The position numbers were made by a program, and so were the translations under genes. From Staphylococcus cornubiensis (GTDB lineage Bacteria > Bacillota > Bacilli > Staphylococcales > Staphylococcaceae): a stretch of 59,673 nucleotides of DNA. The stretch covers positions 1 to 59,673 of the forward strand of contig NZ_FXUZ01000011.1 of NCBI RefSeq assembly GCF_900183575.1, given 5' to 3'. Positions within the stretch are counted from its first letter, which is position 1; the number at the start of each line of letters is the position of its first letter. Under the pieces are notes generated by a model. That model worked only from the letters and a program-made list of their open reading frames with translations. It searched no databases and had not been told where the DNA came from. Below are positions 50,667-59,673 of the stretch, piece by piece.

Positions 50667-52403
50667 TTGATAAAACGATATTTAGAGTTTGTAAAGCCGT
50701 ATAAATGGTTGATTGTTGGGACAATTATTGTAGGAATCATAAAGTTTGGTATTCCGTTACTCATTCCATTATTGATTAAATATGTCATTGACGATGTGAT
50801 TAATAATGCGGCTTTAACAGTGGATGATAAATTAATGCGCTTAGCTGTGTCTATGCTAATAGCAGCATTCATTTTTGTAGTTGTACGACCGCCAATTGAG
50901 TTTTTCAGACAATATTTAGCACAATGGACAAGTAACAAAATTTTATATGATATACGAAAAAAGTTGTATGATCATTTGCAGGCGTTAAGTTCAAAGTTTT
51001 ATGCGAACAACAAAGCAGGCGAGGTCATCTCTCGTGTCATTAATGATGTTGAACAAACGAAAGACTTCATTATGACCGGTTTGATGAACATTTGGCTCGA
51101 CTGTATAACGATTATCATTGCGCTATCAGTCATGTTTTTCTTGGATGTTCAATTAACTTTAGCTGCGATTGTCGTCTTACCTTTTTATATTTTAACGGTC
51201 TATTTTTTCTTTGGCCGATTAAGAGCACTGACGCGTCAACGTTCGCAAAAACTTGCTGAAACACAAGGCTTTCTCCATGAACGTGTGAATGGTATGGCTG
51301 CTATTAAAAGTTTCGCAATTGAAGCAAACGAAGCGAAAAACTTTGATAAACGTAATACGAATTTTTTAAATAAAGCTTTTAAACATACACGTTGGAACGC
51401 ATATTCATTTTCTGCGATTAATACAGTTACTGATATTGGACCGCTCATTGTGATAGGTTACGGTGCGTATCTAGCTATTACGGGATCAGTAACAGTGGGG
51501 ACACTCGCGGCATTTGTCAGTTATCTTGAACAGTTATATGGCCCGTTACGTCGACTCGTATCATCTTTTACGACATTAACGCAAAGTTTCGCATCCATGG
51601 ACCGTGTATTTCAACTGTTTGATGAGCCGTACGATATTAAAAACACACCACATGCTAAGGCGATTCCGATTCGCGAAGGTCATATCGAAATCAAAAATGT
51701 GTCGTTCAAATATCAATCAAATGAGCGAGATGTATTACACCACCTCAATTTAGATATTCAGCATGGTGAAACAGTCGCATTTGTCGGTATGAGTGGTGGT
51801 GGTAAATCGACGTTAATTAGTTTAATTCCACGTTTTTATGATGTGACAGAAGGTGAAATTAAAATTGACGGTCATCATATTAAAGACTTTGATATGGGAA
51901 GTTTAAGACGACAAATTGGTATGGTACAGCAAGACAATATTTTATTTTCTGATACAGTGAAAGAAAATATTTTACTCGGTCGTCCTGATGCCACATTTGA
52001 GGAAGTGGTTGAAGCGGCGAAACTTGCCAATGCACACGACTTTATCATGTCATTACCACAAGGCTACGATACAGAAGTCGGTGAGCGAGGCGTTAAACTT
52101 TCAGGTGGACAAAAACAAAGGTTATCGATTGCGCGTATCTTTTTAAACGATCCACCAATTCTAATATTAGATGAAGCAACAAGTGCATTAGATTTAGAAA
52201 GTGAAGCCATTATTCAAGATGCGTTAGAAACATTGAGTCACGACCGTACAACGATTATCGTGGCACATCGACTTTCGACGATTACACATGCCGATAAAAT
52301 TGTCGTCATTGAAAATGGTGAAATTGTTGAACAAGGCTCTCATGACGTATTAATGCAACGAGAAGGGGCGTACCGTCGTCTTTATTCGATTCAAAATTTA
52401 TAA
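50667..52403 (+). CDS. Sav1866-type homodimeric multidrug ABC exporter
   Basis: A 578-residue half-transporter, very close in sequence and equal in length to the S. aureus Sav1866 structure. Residues 1-320 have six membrane segments; the ATPase domain has Walker [10 protein letters not shown] near 374-382, the Q-loop QQDN, signature KLSGGQKQR, Walker [12 protein letters not shown] and the switch His in VAHRLST. GGGGGAC precedes a TTG start at 50667, giving the conserved MIKRYL N-terminus. Exports amphipathic compounds in the family; the natural substrate is uncertain. Confidence 0.95.
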   Translation: MIKRYLEFVKPYKWLIVGTIIVGIIKFGIPLLIPLLIKYVIDDVINNAALTVDDKLMRLAVSMLIAAFIFVVVRPPIEFFRQYLAQWTSNKILYDIRKKLYDHLQALSSKFYANNKAGEVISRVINDVEQTKDFIMTGLMNIWLDCITIIIALSVMFFLDVQLTLAAIVVLPFYILTVYFFFGRLRALTRQRSQKLAETQGFLHERVNGMAAIKSFAIEANEAKNFDKRNTNFLNKAFKHTRWNAYSFSAINTVTDIGPLIVIGYGAYLAITGSVTVGTLAAFVSYLEQLYGPLRRLVSSFTTLTQSFASMDRVFQLFDEPYDIKNTPHAKAIPIREGHIEIKNVSFKYQSNERDVLHHLNLDIQHGETVAFVGMSGGGKSTLISLIPRFYDVTEGEIKIDGHHIKDFDMGSLRRQIGMVQQDNILFSDTVKENILLGRPDATFEEVVEAAKLANAHDFIMSLPQGYDTEVGERGVKLSGGQKQRLSIARIFLNDPPILILDEATSALDLESEAIIQDALETLSHDRTTIIVAHRLSTITHADKIVVIENGEIVEQGSHDVLMQREGAYRRLYSIQNL

Positions 52404-52433
52404 ACAAAACTTCAATAGCATCATTTAATGTTA

Positions 52434-52476
52434 AAAAGTGACTGGGCAAACGAACGTCTAGTCACTTTTATTTTTA
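52434..52476 (+). terminator. Terminator after multidrug exporter
   Basis: AAAAGTGACT at 52434-52443 pairs with AGTCACTTTT at 52460-52469, followed by ATTTTT. Confidence 0.85.
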
Positions 52477-52743
52477 CGAAAATCTCTATTTATGACGTCA
52501 ATTTCAAAAGATAATCATAAAAAATTTAAATTTAAAAATAAATGGAATATTGAAAATCGCAATTATAAAGCGATAAATCAGTTGTGCTGTTATCATAAAA
52601 TTGAAATGGTGTAAATGGAATATTTGAAATAAGACATCTTGAAAGTGTCACAGCTTCTATTATCTTAAGCATATTCAGGTCGTTTAAGGTCAATAGTGCG
52701 CCATATATCATGTATAATGAAAGAAAAAAGGGGGGAGATGACC

Positions 52744-54321
52744 ATGACATTTTTAACTGTACTACAATTAATTGTAAATATTTTATTAGTAGGTATATTA
52801 GTCATTGCATTCATCGCATTCATTGCATTTTTAATTTTTGACAAGCGACAAAAACAACATAGTGTATTACGGAATTATCCTGTCCTTGCACGTGTAAGAT
52901 ACTTTTTTGAACATATAGGCCCAGAAATGCGTCAATATTTATTCTTAAATGATAACGAGGACAAGCCATTTTCGAGAACGGACTATCAAAATATCGTCAT
53001 TGCGGGTAAATATAACTCAAGAGGTACAAGTTTCGGAACACAGAAAAATTATGACAGTGGTTATTTTATTAACAATGCCATGTTTCCAACTCAAAAAAAT
53101 CAGCTCATGGTGGATAATACAGAGTGGATCTCGACATTTATCTACCAAATTAAAAGTGAAACATTGTTTAATCGTTCGGAGCATATTCGGGCAACAAAAA
53201 TTCAGCCGTACTATTTAACACCTGAACATTATGTGAAAATCGGGGAGAACATCCAACATCCATTTTATGTGAAACGTTTAGTCGGACAGTCAGGCATGAG
53301 TTATGGTGCACTCGGTAAAAACGCGATTACTGCACTTTCTAAAGGATTAGGAATGGCGAACACATGGATGAATACGGGTGAAGGCGGTTTATCAGACTAT
53401 CATCTCGCTGGTGATGTCGATATTATTTTTCAGATTGGACCCGGCTTATTTGGTGTAAGAGATGAACATGGCCAATTCGACCCGAAACATTTTATGAAAG
53501 TTGCTGAACGCCCTCAAGTTAAAGCTTTCGAGATCAAACTGGCACAAGGCGCTAAAACACGTGGTGGCCATATTGAAGGTAAAAAAGTAACGCAAGAAAT
53601 TGCTAATATCCGTAAAATCAAACCATACGAAACTGTCGACTCACCGAACCGTTTTGACTTTATACATAACGCATATGATTTATTAAAATGGATAGACGAA
53701 TTACGTGAGATGAGTCAAAAACCAGTGGGCTTTAAAATGGTCTTAGGCCGAAAAGAAGACATACAACAACTCATTGATGCGATGCAAACATTAAAGATTT
53801 ATCCAGACTTCATCACAATCGATGGGGGAGAAGGCGGGACAGGTGCAACGTTCCAAGAATTACAAGATGGTGTAGGTTTGCCATTATTCACAGCTTTACC
53901 AATTGTTGATGGTCTATTAAAAGCACATCAGTTAAGAGATAAAGTGAAAATTTTTGCGTCTGGTAAATTAGTGACACCTGATAAAATTGCGATTGCACTA
54001 GCATTAGGGGCTGACCTTGTGAACGTCGCAAGAGCCATGATGATTAGTGTAGGATGTATTATGAGTCGTCAATGCCATAAAAATACGTGCCCAGTCGGTG
54101 TTGCTACAACAGACCCTAAAAAAGAAGAAGCACTTGTAGTGGATGAAAAGCAATATCGTGTCACAAATTATATAACAAGTTTGCACGAAGGATTATTTAA
54201 TATTGCTGCAGCTGTAGGTGTAAAAAGCCCGACAGAGATTGGACCAGAGCATGTAACAATTAAATATACGAATGGCGCAATAGAGTCTATACAAGACTAT
54301 CAGCTCAAGTTGATTAATTAA
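52744..54321 (+). CDS. Membrane-anchored FMN-binding glutamate synthase-like protein
   Basis: Contains only the FMN/iron-sulfur central domain of glutamate synthase large subunit, after one N-terminal membrane segment (LIVNILLVGILVIAFIAFIA). In 525 residues the FMN region reads SGMSYGALGKNAITALSKG, then IDGGEGGTGATFQEL, FASGKLVTPDK and the 3Fe-4S cysteines in CIMSRQCHKNTCPVG. The glutaminase and GXGXG domains are absent, so it is unlikely to be a full glutamate synthase. The start at 52744 follows GGGGGAG with a proper gap; ATG 52738 is too close to it. The real electron partner and substrate are not known. Confidence 0.85.
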   Translation: MTFLTVLQLIVNILLVGILVIAFIAFIAFLIFDKRQKQHSVLRNYPVLARVRYFFEHIGPEMRQYLFLNDNEDKPFSRTDYQNIVIAGKYNSRGTSFGTQKNYDSGYFINNAMFPTQKNQLMVDNTEWISTFIYQIKSETLFNRSEHIRATKIQPYYLTPEHYVKIGENIQHPFYVKRLVGQSGMSYGALGKNAITALSKGLGMANTWMNTGEGGLSDYHLAGDVDIIFQIGPGLFGVRDEHGQFDPKHFMKVAERPQVKAFEIKLAQGAKTRGGHIEGKKVTQEIANIRKIKPYETVDSPNRFDFIHNAYDLLKWIDELREMSQKPVGFKMVLGRKEDIQQLIDAMQTLKIYPDFITIDGGEGGTGATFQELQDGVGLPLFTALPIVDGLLKAHQLRDKVKIFASGKLVTPDKIAIALALGADLVNVARAMMISVGCIMSRQCHKNTCPVGVATTDPKKEEALVVDEKQYRVTNYITSLHEGLFNIAAAVGVKSPTEIGPEHVTIKYTNGAIESIQDYQLKLIN

Positions 54322-54362
54322 GACAACTTAGCGTGTAAATAATGTGACAGTATAGATTAAAT

Positions 54363-54412
54363 AAAAAGCTCGGACAAGATAAAATAACAATCATCTTGTT
54401 CGAGCTTTTTAT
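54363..54412. terminator. Bidirectional terminator
   Basis: AAAAAGCTCGGACAAGAT at 54363-54380 pairs with ATCTTGTTCGAGCTTTTT at 54393-54410 (one wobble). It serves the two convergent genes. Confidence 0.9.
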
Positions 54413-54413
54413 A

Positions 54414-55508
54414 TTACAAATCAAAATCTTCTTCAATAATATCAATATCTGGATCGGTTGAATGGTATTTGAAATAACTGACACGTAAGCGGTCCAAATG
54501 TTCTAAATTGTATCGATATTCCTCTAAAGCTGAAATGATATGCATAATGTTGGCGTAAGAAAAGTTTTCAGGTTCTGAATCTGTGACGACTTCTTCTTTA
54601 AAAGCAGTAATGATGTCTTTTTTCAATGGATTAGGTACAAAACGTTGATCTAACGTTGCATCAAATTTCGCCTTTTTCGTAATACTAATTAAAATCTGTT
54701 CATGAAATTGTGTGAGTTCATCAATTTCTAGTTTGATTTGTAGTAACAGCGCATGGTTTAAATGCACTAAATCATTTTGATAACGATTCATTCGTCTAAG
54801 TACGTCATACGCATCACGCGTTGACAATACAATTTCCTTAAATAAAATCTTCTTACGCGTTTGAGCGAATACTTGTTTCTTAGTATAAACACGTTCTTCT
54901 TTATAAAATTCGAGTAATTGCTCAAGTTTTACAATACGTTGACGTAAATTTTCGAGATCTTGCTTCACATAGTTAAATTCTGTCGCATCATTTAACACTA
55001 AATTAAACCACTTAAAGATATCAGTAGAAATATTTAATGAGTTGTAATAAATTTTCGTTTCAAACTTCGGTGGTAAAAATGTTAGGTTAACGATGAATGA
55101 GCTGATTACACCAATCATTACAAGTGAAAATCGATAAAAGGCTGAAATATAAAATGAGCCGTCATGCTGTCCCATAATGACAAGTGCTGTCACTGTGGCT
55201 AAAGTAGCGACATGTGCGATTTTCATTCTAAAGAGTAATGCAATCAATAAAATAACAGTGGCACCCATAATAATGATATTGTTGCCGAAGATGGTTACCA
55301 TGGTTACGGCGAGGAGTGCACCAATTACATTACCTTGAAATTGGTCGACAATCGTTTTAAACGTACGATAAACACTAGGCTGCATGGCGACGACCGCTGC
55401 AATTCCTGCAACGGTCACCATCCCAGCATTAGTAGGTAACAGTGAGGCAATCGAAACCGCAAGTATAATCGCAATACCTGTTTTTAAAATTCTAGCTCCC
55501 AGTTTCAA
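54414..55508 (-). CDS. FUSC/aromatic acid exporter family membrane protein
   Basis: A 364-residue protein of the same layout as that at 27039-28037: about five membrane segments in the first 145 residues (ARILKTGIAIILAVSIASLL onward) and a long helical C-terminal part. The start codon is TTG, preceded by AAAGGAG; the out-of-frame ATGA just before it may affect initiation. It is the second family member in the window. Substrate unknown. Confidence 0.82.
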   Translation of the reverse strand: MKLGARILKTGIAIILAVSIASLLPTNAGMVTVAGIAAVVAMQPSVYRTFKTIVDQFQGNVIGALLAVTMVTIFGNNIIIMGATVILLIALLFRMKIAHVATLATVTALVIMGQHDGSFYISAFYRFSLVMIGVISSFIVNLTFLPPKFETKIYYNSLNISTDIFKWFNLVLNDATEFNYVKQDLENLRQRIVKLEQLLEFYKEERVYTKKQVFAQTRKKILFKEIVLSTRDAYDVLRRMNRYQNDLVHLNHALLLQIKLEIDELTQFHEQILISITKKAKFDATLDQRFVPNPLKKDIITAFKEEVVTDSEPENFSYANIMHIISALEEYRYNLEHLDRLRVSYFKYHSTDPDIDIIEEDFDL

Positions 55509-55601
55509 ATCATCGCGCTCCTTTGATTAAATTAAATCCTGAGTAGTGAATAGGTTTAATCATGTTATACACTGTTACATTATAAATTTCAATAGCGAAG
55601 T

Positions 55602-56888
55602 TTATAATTGGCTAAATGCATAATCGGCAGCAGCAATCGTTTTGTCGATATCTGCTTCAGTATGCTCTGTCGTTAAAAACCACGCTTCATATTTAGACGG
55701 TGCCAGGTTAATGCCTTGATGTAACATCAGTTTGAAAAATTTCGCAAATTGTTCGCCATCAGAAGCATCCGCTTGTTCATAATGTGTGACTTTTTCATCA
55801 GTAAAGTAGACTGTTAATGCACCGCGTACACGATTGATTGTCGCTTTCACTTGATATTTGTCGATAGCAGCCTGTAATCCAGTCTCTAATCTTTCACCGA
55901 GTTGATCTAATTTTTCATAGACACCTGGTTGTTCTAATACTTCTAATAATGCAATACCTGCTTTCATTGACAACGGATTACCTGCCATAGTACCTGCTTG
56001 ATAGGCTGGACCTAGTGGCGCAACTTGTTCCATAATATCTTGACGTCCGCCGTAACCACCAATTGGAAGACCACCGCCGACAATTTTACCGAAAGCAGTT
56101 AAGTCAGGATAAACGCCTAGTAAGTCTTGGGCTGCACCATAGTGGAAGCGGAATGCAGTAATGACCTCATCATAAATGACTAAACCACCATATTCATGGG
56201 TCACACGATTCACTTCTTCTAAAAATCCAGGTTGGGGTTCTACCATACCGAAGTTACCTACAATCGGTTCAACTAATACACCTGCAACTTGATAGCCCCA
56301 ATGTTTCATTGCTTCTTTAAATGATTCAATGTCATTAAATGGTACCGTAATGACTTCTTGAGCGACACTTTTTGGTACACCAGCAGAATCTGGAGAACCA
56401 AGTTGAGAAGGTCCGCTACCAGCCGCTACGAGAACGAGATCAGAGTGCCCGTGATAACAGCCAGCAAATTTGATGATTTTATCTCTATTTGTGTAAGCTC
56501 TAGCAACACGAATCGTAGTCATCACTGCTTCTGTCCCCGAATTAACGAAACGCATTTTCTCTAAAGAAGGAATGGCCACTCTCAATTTTCGTGCAAAATC
56601 AATTTCTAATTCTGTCGGTGTGCCGTATAAAACACCAAGAGCTGCTTGTTCTTGAATCGCTTCTGTAATGTGTGGATGTGCATGACCAGTAATAATAGGA
56701 CCATATGCTTGTAAATAATCGATATATTGATTGCCATCGACGTCGTATAAATAAGCCCCTTTACCCGATTTCATCACGACAGGCGCGCCTCCACCCACAG
56801 CTTTATATGAACGAGACGGTGAATTCACACCTCCTAAAATATATTCATTAGATTGTTTTTGTAATTGTTCGCTTTGATTAAAATTCAT
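55602..56888 (-). CDS. hemL2: Glutamate-1-semialdehyde 2,1-aminomutase (second type)
   Basis: PLP enzyme that converts glutamate-1-semialdehyde to 5-aminolevulinate for haem. In 428 residues: substrate segment [18 protein letters not shown], the phosphate-binding [18 protein letters not shown], the aspartate in YDEVITAFR and the PLP lysine in [18 protein letters not shown]. Staphylococci carry two hemL genes; this one matches the copy beside bcp and perR rather than that in the main hem operon. GAGGTTGG precedes the ATG. It is divergent from bcp. Confidence 0.93.
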   Translation of the reverse strand: MNFNQSEQLQKQSNEYILGGVNSPSRSYKAVGGGAPVVMKSGKGAYLYDVDGNQYIDYLQAYGPIITGHAHPHITEAIQEQAALGVLYGTPTELEIDFARKLRVAIPSLEKMRFVNSGTEAVMTTIRVARAYTNRDKIIKFAGCYHGHSDLVLVAAGSGPSQLGSPDSAGVPKSVAQEVITVPFNDIESFKEAMKHWGYQVAGVLVEPIVGNFGMVEPQPGFLEEVNRVTHEYGGLVIYDEVITAFRFHYGAAQDLLGVYPDLTAFGKIVGGGLPIGGYGGRQDIMEQVAPLGPAYQAGTMAGNPLSMKAGIALLEVLEQPGVYEKLDQLGERLETGLQAAIDKYQVKATINRVRGALTVYFTDEKVTHYEQADASDGEQFAKFFKLMLHQGINLAPSKYEAWFLTTEHTEADIDKTIAAADYAFSQL

Positions 56889-56970
56889 AAATCAACCAAC
56901 CTCTTTTAATTTAATATTTTTCCTTCTTATCGTATCATAAAATAAGAAGATATAAGAAAGAAGGGTAGTT

Positions 56971-57429
56971 ATGTTAAAAAAAGGAGACACATTTCCAGAC
57001 TTTCAATTAGAAAACCAAAACGGTGAACAAATTTCAAAAGCTTCATTAAAAGGACAAAAAGCGATTCTCTATTTTTACCCACGCGATAATACACCGACAT
57101 GTACAACAGAAGCATGCGACTTTCGAGACAATATTGCATACTTCAACGATTTAAATGTCCAGGTTTACGGTGTAAGTGGTGATTCTAAACGTAAACATCA
57201 AAATTTCATTGAAAAACATCAATTGAATTTTGATTTATTGGTAGATGAAGATTATCAACTTTCTGAAGCGGTTGGTGTCTATCAACTGAAGAAATCTTTC
57301 GGTAAAGAATCGATGGGCATCGTACGAACAACTTTTGTTTTAGATGAAGACGGCAAAGTTATTGATGTTATTGAAAAAGTAAAAGTGAAAGAGCAAATGG
57401 CACAGTTAAAAGAAATATTGGAAGGGTGA
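56971..57429 (+). CDS. bcp: Thioredoxin-dependent thiol peroxidase (Bcp/PrxQ)
   Basis: Reduces hydrogen and organic peroxides. The 152-residue peroxiredoxin has the active site YPRDNTPTCTTEACDF with peroxidatic C44 and resolving C49. GAAGGGTAG precedes the ATG. PerR control of bcp is known in S. aureus; no clear PerR box is seen in the 82-base gap here. The dehydrogenase gene starts seven bases after its stop. Confidence 0.95.
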   Translation: MLKKGDTFPDFQLENQNGEQISKASLKGQKAILYFYPRDNTPTCTTEACDFRDNIAYFNDLNVQVYGVSGDSKRKHQNFIEKHQLNFDLLVDEDYQLSEAVGVYQLKKSFGKESMGIVRTTFVLDEDGKVIDVIEKVKVKEQMAQLKEILEG

Positions 57430-57435
57430 TGTAAT

Positions 57436-58386
57436 ATGTTAGTAGTCGGATTGATGCGTTTGGATGACCAAGAAGCAAGATTACAAGAAGCATTTCCTGA
57501 AGTTGAATTTAAATTTTATAAACACCCATCTGAGTTGCCTAAAGAGGTGCAACAAGAAATGGACGTATTGATTTCATATCACCCAGAAGTCAACGAAACT
57601 TTTATCGAAAACGCTCCAAAATTAAAATGGGTAGCTTGGTATGCGACTGGAGTCAATAGTTTACCTTTTGAAACCTTAAAAGAAAAAGGAGTCAAATTGT
57701 CGAATGCAGGTGGTGTACATGCACAACAATTAACGGAATTTTTATTTGCGTATATATTAGATGATTATAAGGAATTAAAAGAAATCTATGCAGAACAGCA
57801 AGAAAAAGTGTATAACCATAAACGTGTGACACCATCCGTTAAAGACCAGCACATTTTATTTTTAGGGACTGGCAAAATTCCACAACGCGCCGCACAAGTT
57901 GCACAAACATTAGGAATGAAGACGCTCGGTTTGAATACAACGGGTCATGCAGCAAACTATTTTGATGAAACATACCCAATATCAGAACGTCAACAAGTGT
58001 ATGAAAAAGCTGATATTGTTGTCAACTTGCTACCAGAAACAGACGGCACACGTTATTTACTAACAGCCGAAGATTTTAAAGCAATGAATAATCACACATT
58101 ATTTGTTAACCTAGGACGCGGTACAATCGCCACAGAAGCAGTGATTGTTGACAGTTTAAAAAATAAAGCCATTCGTAAAGCTTATTTAGATGTTTTTGAG
58201 CAAGAACCACTTGATTCGAATTCAGAGTTGTATCAATTAGATAATGTATTCATGACACCTCATATTTCAGGTAGCAATGCTGATAATATGAAACTCGCAA
58301 CTGATATTTTTTCTAATAATTTAAAATCTTTTCTCAATAATGGTGAATTGACTGAGAATGAGGTTAATGTTGATAGAGGATATTAG
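57436..58386 (+). CDS. D-isomer-specific 2-hydroxyacid dehydrogenase-like protein
   Basis: A 316-residue NAD-dependent oxidoreductase fold. Visible parts are LVVGLMRLDDQEARL at the N-terminus, the dinucleotide region LFLGTGKIPQRAAQVAQTLG, NLGRGTIATEAV, DVFEQEPLD with the conserved glutamate, and the catalytic-histidine segment TPHISGSNADN. The Rossmann Gly-x-Gly-x-x-Gly is partly altered (GTGKIP). GAAGGGTGATG precedes the ATG. It probably shares the bcp transcript. Substrate unknown. Confidence 0.88.
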   Translation: MLVVGLMRLDDQEARLQEAFPEVEFKFYKHPSELPKEVQQEMDVLISYHPEVNETFIENAPKLKWVAWYATGVNSLPFETLKEKGVKLSNAGGVHAQQLTEFLFAYILDDYKELKEIYAEQQEKVYNHKRVTPSVKDQHILFLGTGKIPQRAAQVAQTLGMKTLGLNTTGHAANYFDETYPISERQQVYEKADIVVNLLPETDGTRYLLTAEDFKAMNNHTLFVNLGRGTIATEAVIVDSLKNKAIRKAYLDVFEQEPLDSNSELYQLDNVFMTPHISGSNADNMKLATDIFSNNLKSFLNNGELTENEVNVDRGY

Positions 58387-58393
58387 ATAAATA

Positions 58394-58423
58394 TTGACAA
58401 TAAACAGGTAAACCCGATATATT
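58394..58423 (+). promoter_or_regulatory. perR promoter
   Basis: TTGACA at 58394-58399 and TATATT at 58418-58423 with an 18-base spacer. The -35 is perfect. It begins a few bases after the previous gene's stop. Confidence 0.75.
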
Positions 58424-58429
58424 ATTAAG

Positions 58430-58444
58430 TAAGAATTATTATTA
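58430..58444 (+). promoter_or_regulatory. PerR box in the perR promoter
   Basis: TAAGAATTATTATTA matches 12 of 15 positions of TTATAATnATTATAA and lies just downstream of the -10, over the likely start of transcription, as expected for autorepression. Confidence 0.7.
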
Positions 58445-58466
58445 ATAAGAAAGACGGGTGAACCTA

Positions 58467-58925
58467 ATGACTGCTGAATTGGAATCACATGATCATCAAT
58501 TAAAAGAGTCAATAGCGTCTTTACGTGAAGCCGGCGTTCGTATTACACCGCAACGTCAAGCGATCTTAAATTTCCTCATCAAAGCGGATACGCATCCAAC
58601 AGCTGACGAAATTTATCAATCATTATCACCTGACTTCCCGAATATAAGTGTTGCAACGATTTACAATAACCTTAAAGTATTTAAAAAGACAGGCATTGTT
58701 AAAGAGTTAACATATGGTGATGCTTCAAGTCGATTTGATTTTGACACCCAGAATCATTACCATGTCATCTGTGAGAAATGTGGTAAGATTGTTGACTTCC
58801 ACTATCCATTACTCCATGAAGTTGAACAACTCGCGCAACATGTAACAGAATTTGACGTTACGCATCACAGAATGGAGATATATGGTGTTTGTCAATCGTG
58901 TAAAGAGGCTGAAAAGGAATCATAA
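58467..58925 (+). CDS. perR: Peroxide-responsive repressor PerR
   Basis: Fur-family metal-dependent repressor that controls peroxide defence, iron storage and its own gene. The 152-residue protein has the winged-helix motif [10 protein letters not shown] and [14 protein letters not shown], the regulatory metal ligands H43, D91, H97, H99 and D110, and the structural zinc cysteines C102, C105, C142 and C145. The start at 58467 follows AAGACGGGTG; a GTG at 58458 in frame is part of that site. Confidence 0.97.
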   Translation: MTAELESHDHQLKESIASLREAGVRITPQRQAILNFLIKADTHPTADEIYQSLSPDFPNISVATIYNNLKVFKKTGIVKELTYGDASSRFDFDTQNHYHVICEKCGKIVDFHYPLLHEVEQLAQHVTEFDVTHHRMEIYGVCQSCKEAEKES

Positions 58926-58931
58926 GAGATA

Positions 58932-58989
58932 AAGGACTTATTCAGAAAGCGTATGTTGAATACGTGGAAATGAATAAGTCTTTTTTTGT
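58932..58989 (+). terminator. Terminator after perR
   Basis: GACTTATTCA at 58935-58944 pairs with TGAATAAGTC at 58971-58980 around an inner CGTAT/ATACG hairpin, followed by TTTTTTT. Confidence 0.9.
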
Positions 58990-59490
58990 TTTCTAACTTT
59001 CGTGGCTTCATTAACATCATTTGTAACAATAGAAGTCATGTATATAGAAGTATGCAATAGCTCTTGTACATCTTAACTTGACTCTACTGCACTACTTAAA
59101 ATGAATTCGAAGTATGAAACAAGTTATTAAGAAAAAATACGTCATTATAAGGTGATTCAATAGCTTTAAAAGTGTTTCAAGAATGAAAACAATACGTCTC
59201 TTAAAATGTTTTAATGTAAAAATAACTCTATACGTGTTAGTTTTCAAAATCGTGGTAAATTTTATTAAAAATAACGCCTGTTTTATGTTGACGACAGCGG
59301 TTCTGCTTGGTAAGATAAGGAAGTCGTTTCGAGGAGATGTTAAAAATAATTCTTTAATGTTGAACGCATGTAAATGAATTATGAAAAGTGTAAAATTAAC
59401 GCTTGAATCTTTCTTCACAACATTATAAGATAATAAATGTTGAATGAGACAACAACTTATTAACAAAGAATTTAAAAAAACTTTAAATTA
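58990..59490. other. AT-rich region upstream of the rRNA operon
   Basis: No convincing gene in 501 bases. Open frames on both strands (minus 59092-59466 and plus 59183-59377) overlap one another, lack good ribosome binding sites and have biased composition, so they look non-coding. The A/T-rich block just before 59495 may act as an UP element. Confidence 0.5.
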
Positions 59491-59494
59491 AATG

Positions 59495-59523
59495 TTGACA
59501 CAGTAATTTATTTAAAGTATAAT
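59495..59523 (+). promoter_or_regulatory. rRNA operon promoter
   Basis: TTGACA at 59495-59500 and TATAAT at 59518-59523 with a 17-base spacer, both consensus, preceded by A/T-rich bases. This is a strong sigma-A promoter followed by a typical staphylococcal rRNA leader. Confidence 0.9.
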
Positions 59524-59664
59524 GAATTCTTGTAACAGCAAAAATCGAACATTGAAAACTGAATGACAATATGTCAACGTTAATTCCGATAATTTGAGTA
59601 CTTCAAAAGTACTTTCAAGAGTGATTGACTTAAACAATCAACGAGCTATATCAAGCTTACTTCT
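59524..59664 (+). other. 16S rRNA precursor leader
   Basis: Leader with ACATTGAAAACTGAATGACA (boxA-like antitermination region) and AAGTACTTTCAAGAGTG, ATTGACTTAAACAATCAA, typical of staphylococcal precursor rRNA and its processing stem. Confidence 0.75.
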
Positions 59665-59673
59665 TTTATGGAG
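59665..59673 (+). rRNA. 16S ribosomal RNA, first bases only
   Basis: The window ends in TTTATGGAG, which matches the first bases of staphylococcal 16S rRNA (GGAGAGTTTGATCC follows in known genes). The exact 5' end is inferred from alignment to the E. coli numbering; the rest lies outside the window. Confidence 0.6.

Noticed and set aside
59092..59466. 124-residue open frame on the minus strand upstream of the rRNA operon
   Set aside because: Biased composition, no ribosome binding site, overlaps another frame on the plus strand and lies in AT-rich leader-like DNA.

Overview
This is a chromosomal window from a Staphylococcus that is not S. aureus. Gene order follows the conserved staphylococcal backbone: purB-yerC-pcrB-pcrA-ligA-camS / putP / gatCAB-dgkB-rlmCD, then dinB-ftnA-murT-gatD, map-vraUTSR, ptpA-ampS, sgtB-recX, mutY-ntdP, a Sav1866-type exporter, hemL2-bcp-perR and an rRNA operon. 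Low GC, AGGAGG-type ribosome binding sites and near-identical short proteins (SE1561 family, NtdP, MurT) support the genus. A group II intron end, a beta-carbonic anhydrase and an abundant intergenic hairpin family suggest the S. intermedius/pseudintermedius group; that placement is inference.

Layout. Bases 1-126 are the 3' end (domains V and VI) of a group II intron cut by the window edge. 520-8587 carries purine synthesis, a TrpR-like regulator, archaeal-type lipid synthesis (PcrB), DNA repair and replication (PcrA, LigA) and the CamS lipoprotein. 9157-14284 has proline uptake (PutP) and the tRNA amidotransferase GatCAB. 14411-15059 is repeat-rich. 15223-17695 has a lipid kinase and an rRNA methyltransferase. 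18094-20667 is an accessory pair: a frameshifted MefA-like efflux pump and an intact antibiotic-resistance-type ABC-F protein. 21099-26373 holds DNA polymerase IV, an exonuclease, ferritin and the MurT-GatD peptidoglycan amidation enzyme. 27039-34497 holds an exporter, methionine aminopeptidase, the VraUTSR cell-wall stress system, carbonic anhydrase and a YihY protein. 34712-39719 is small housekeeping genes. 40636-42381 is a pyruvate oxidase flanked upstream by two repeats. 42582-58925 is cell wall synthesis (SgtB), RecX, a TagH-like degenerate ABC protein with its permease, MutY, NtdP, a multidrug exporter, a membrane-anchored glutamate synthase-like enzyme, HemL2, Bcp and PerR. 59495-59673 is an rRNA promoter, leader and the first few bases of 16S rRNA.

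Functional themes. Cell-envelope construction and its surveillance dominate: MurT-GatD, SgtB, VraTSR, DgkB and the TagH-like pair. Oxidative stress and iron form a second theme: PerR, Bcp and FtnA, with PerR-like boxes visible at perR and ftnA. Transfer RNA and rRNA quality form a third (GatCAB, RlmCD).

The most unusual content is between genes. Seven copies or variants of a modular repeat occur in about 33 kb. Each is bounded by GATTGC/GCAATC ends; six carry a hairpin whose two arms change together from copy to copy while the flanks stay constant, and three carry an additional, exactly 116-base, two-hairpin module. This covariation is visible directly and points to a family of structured RNAs or small non-autonomous mobile elements.
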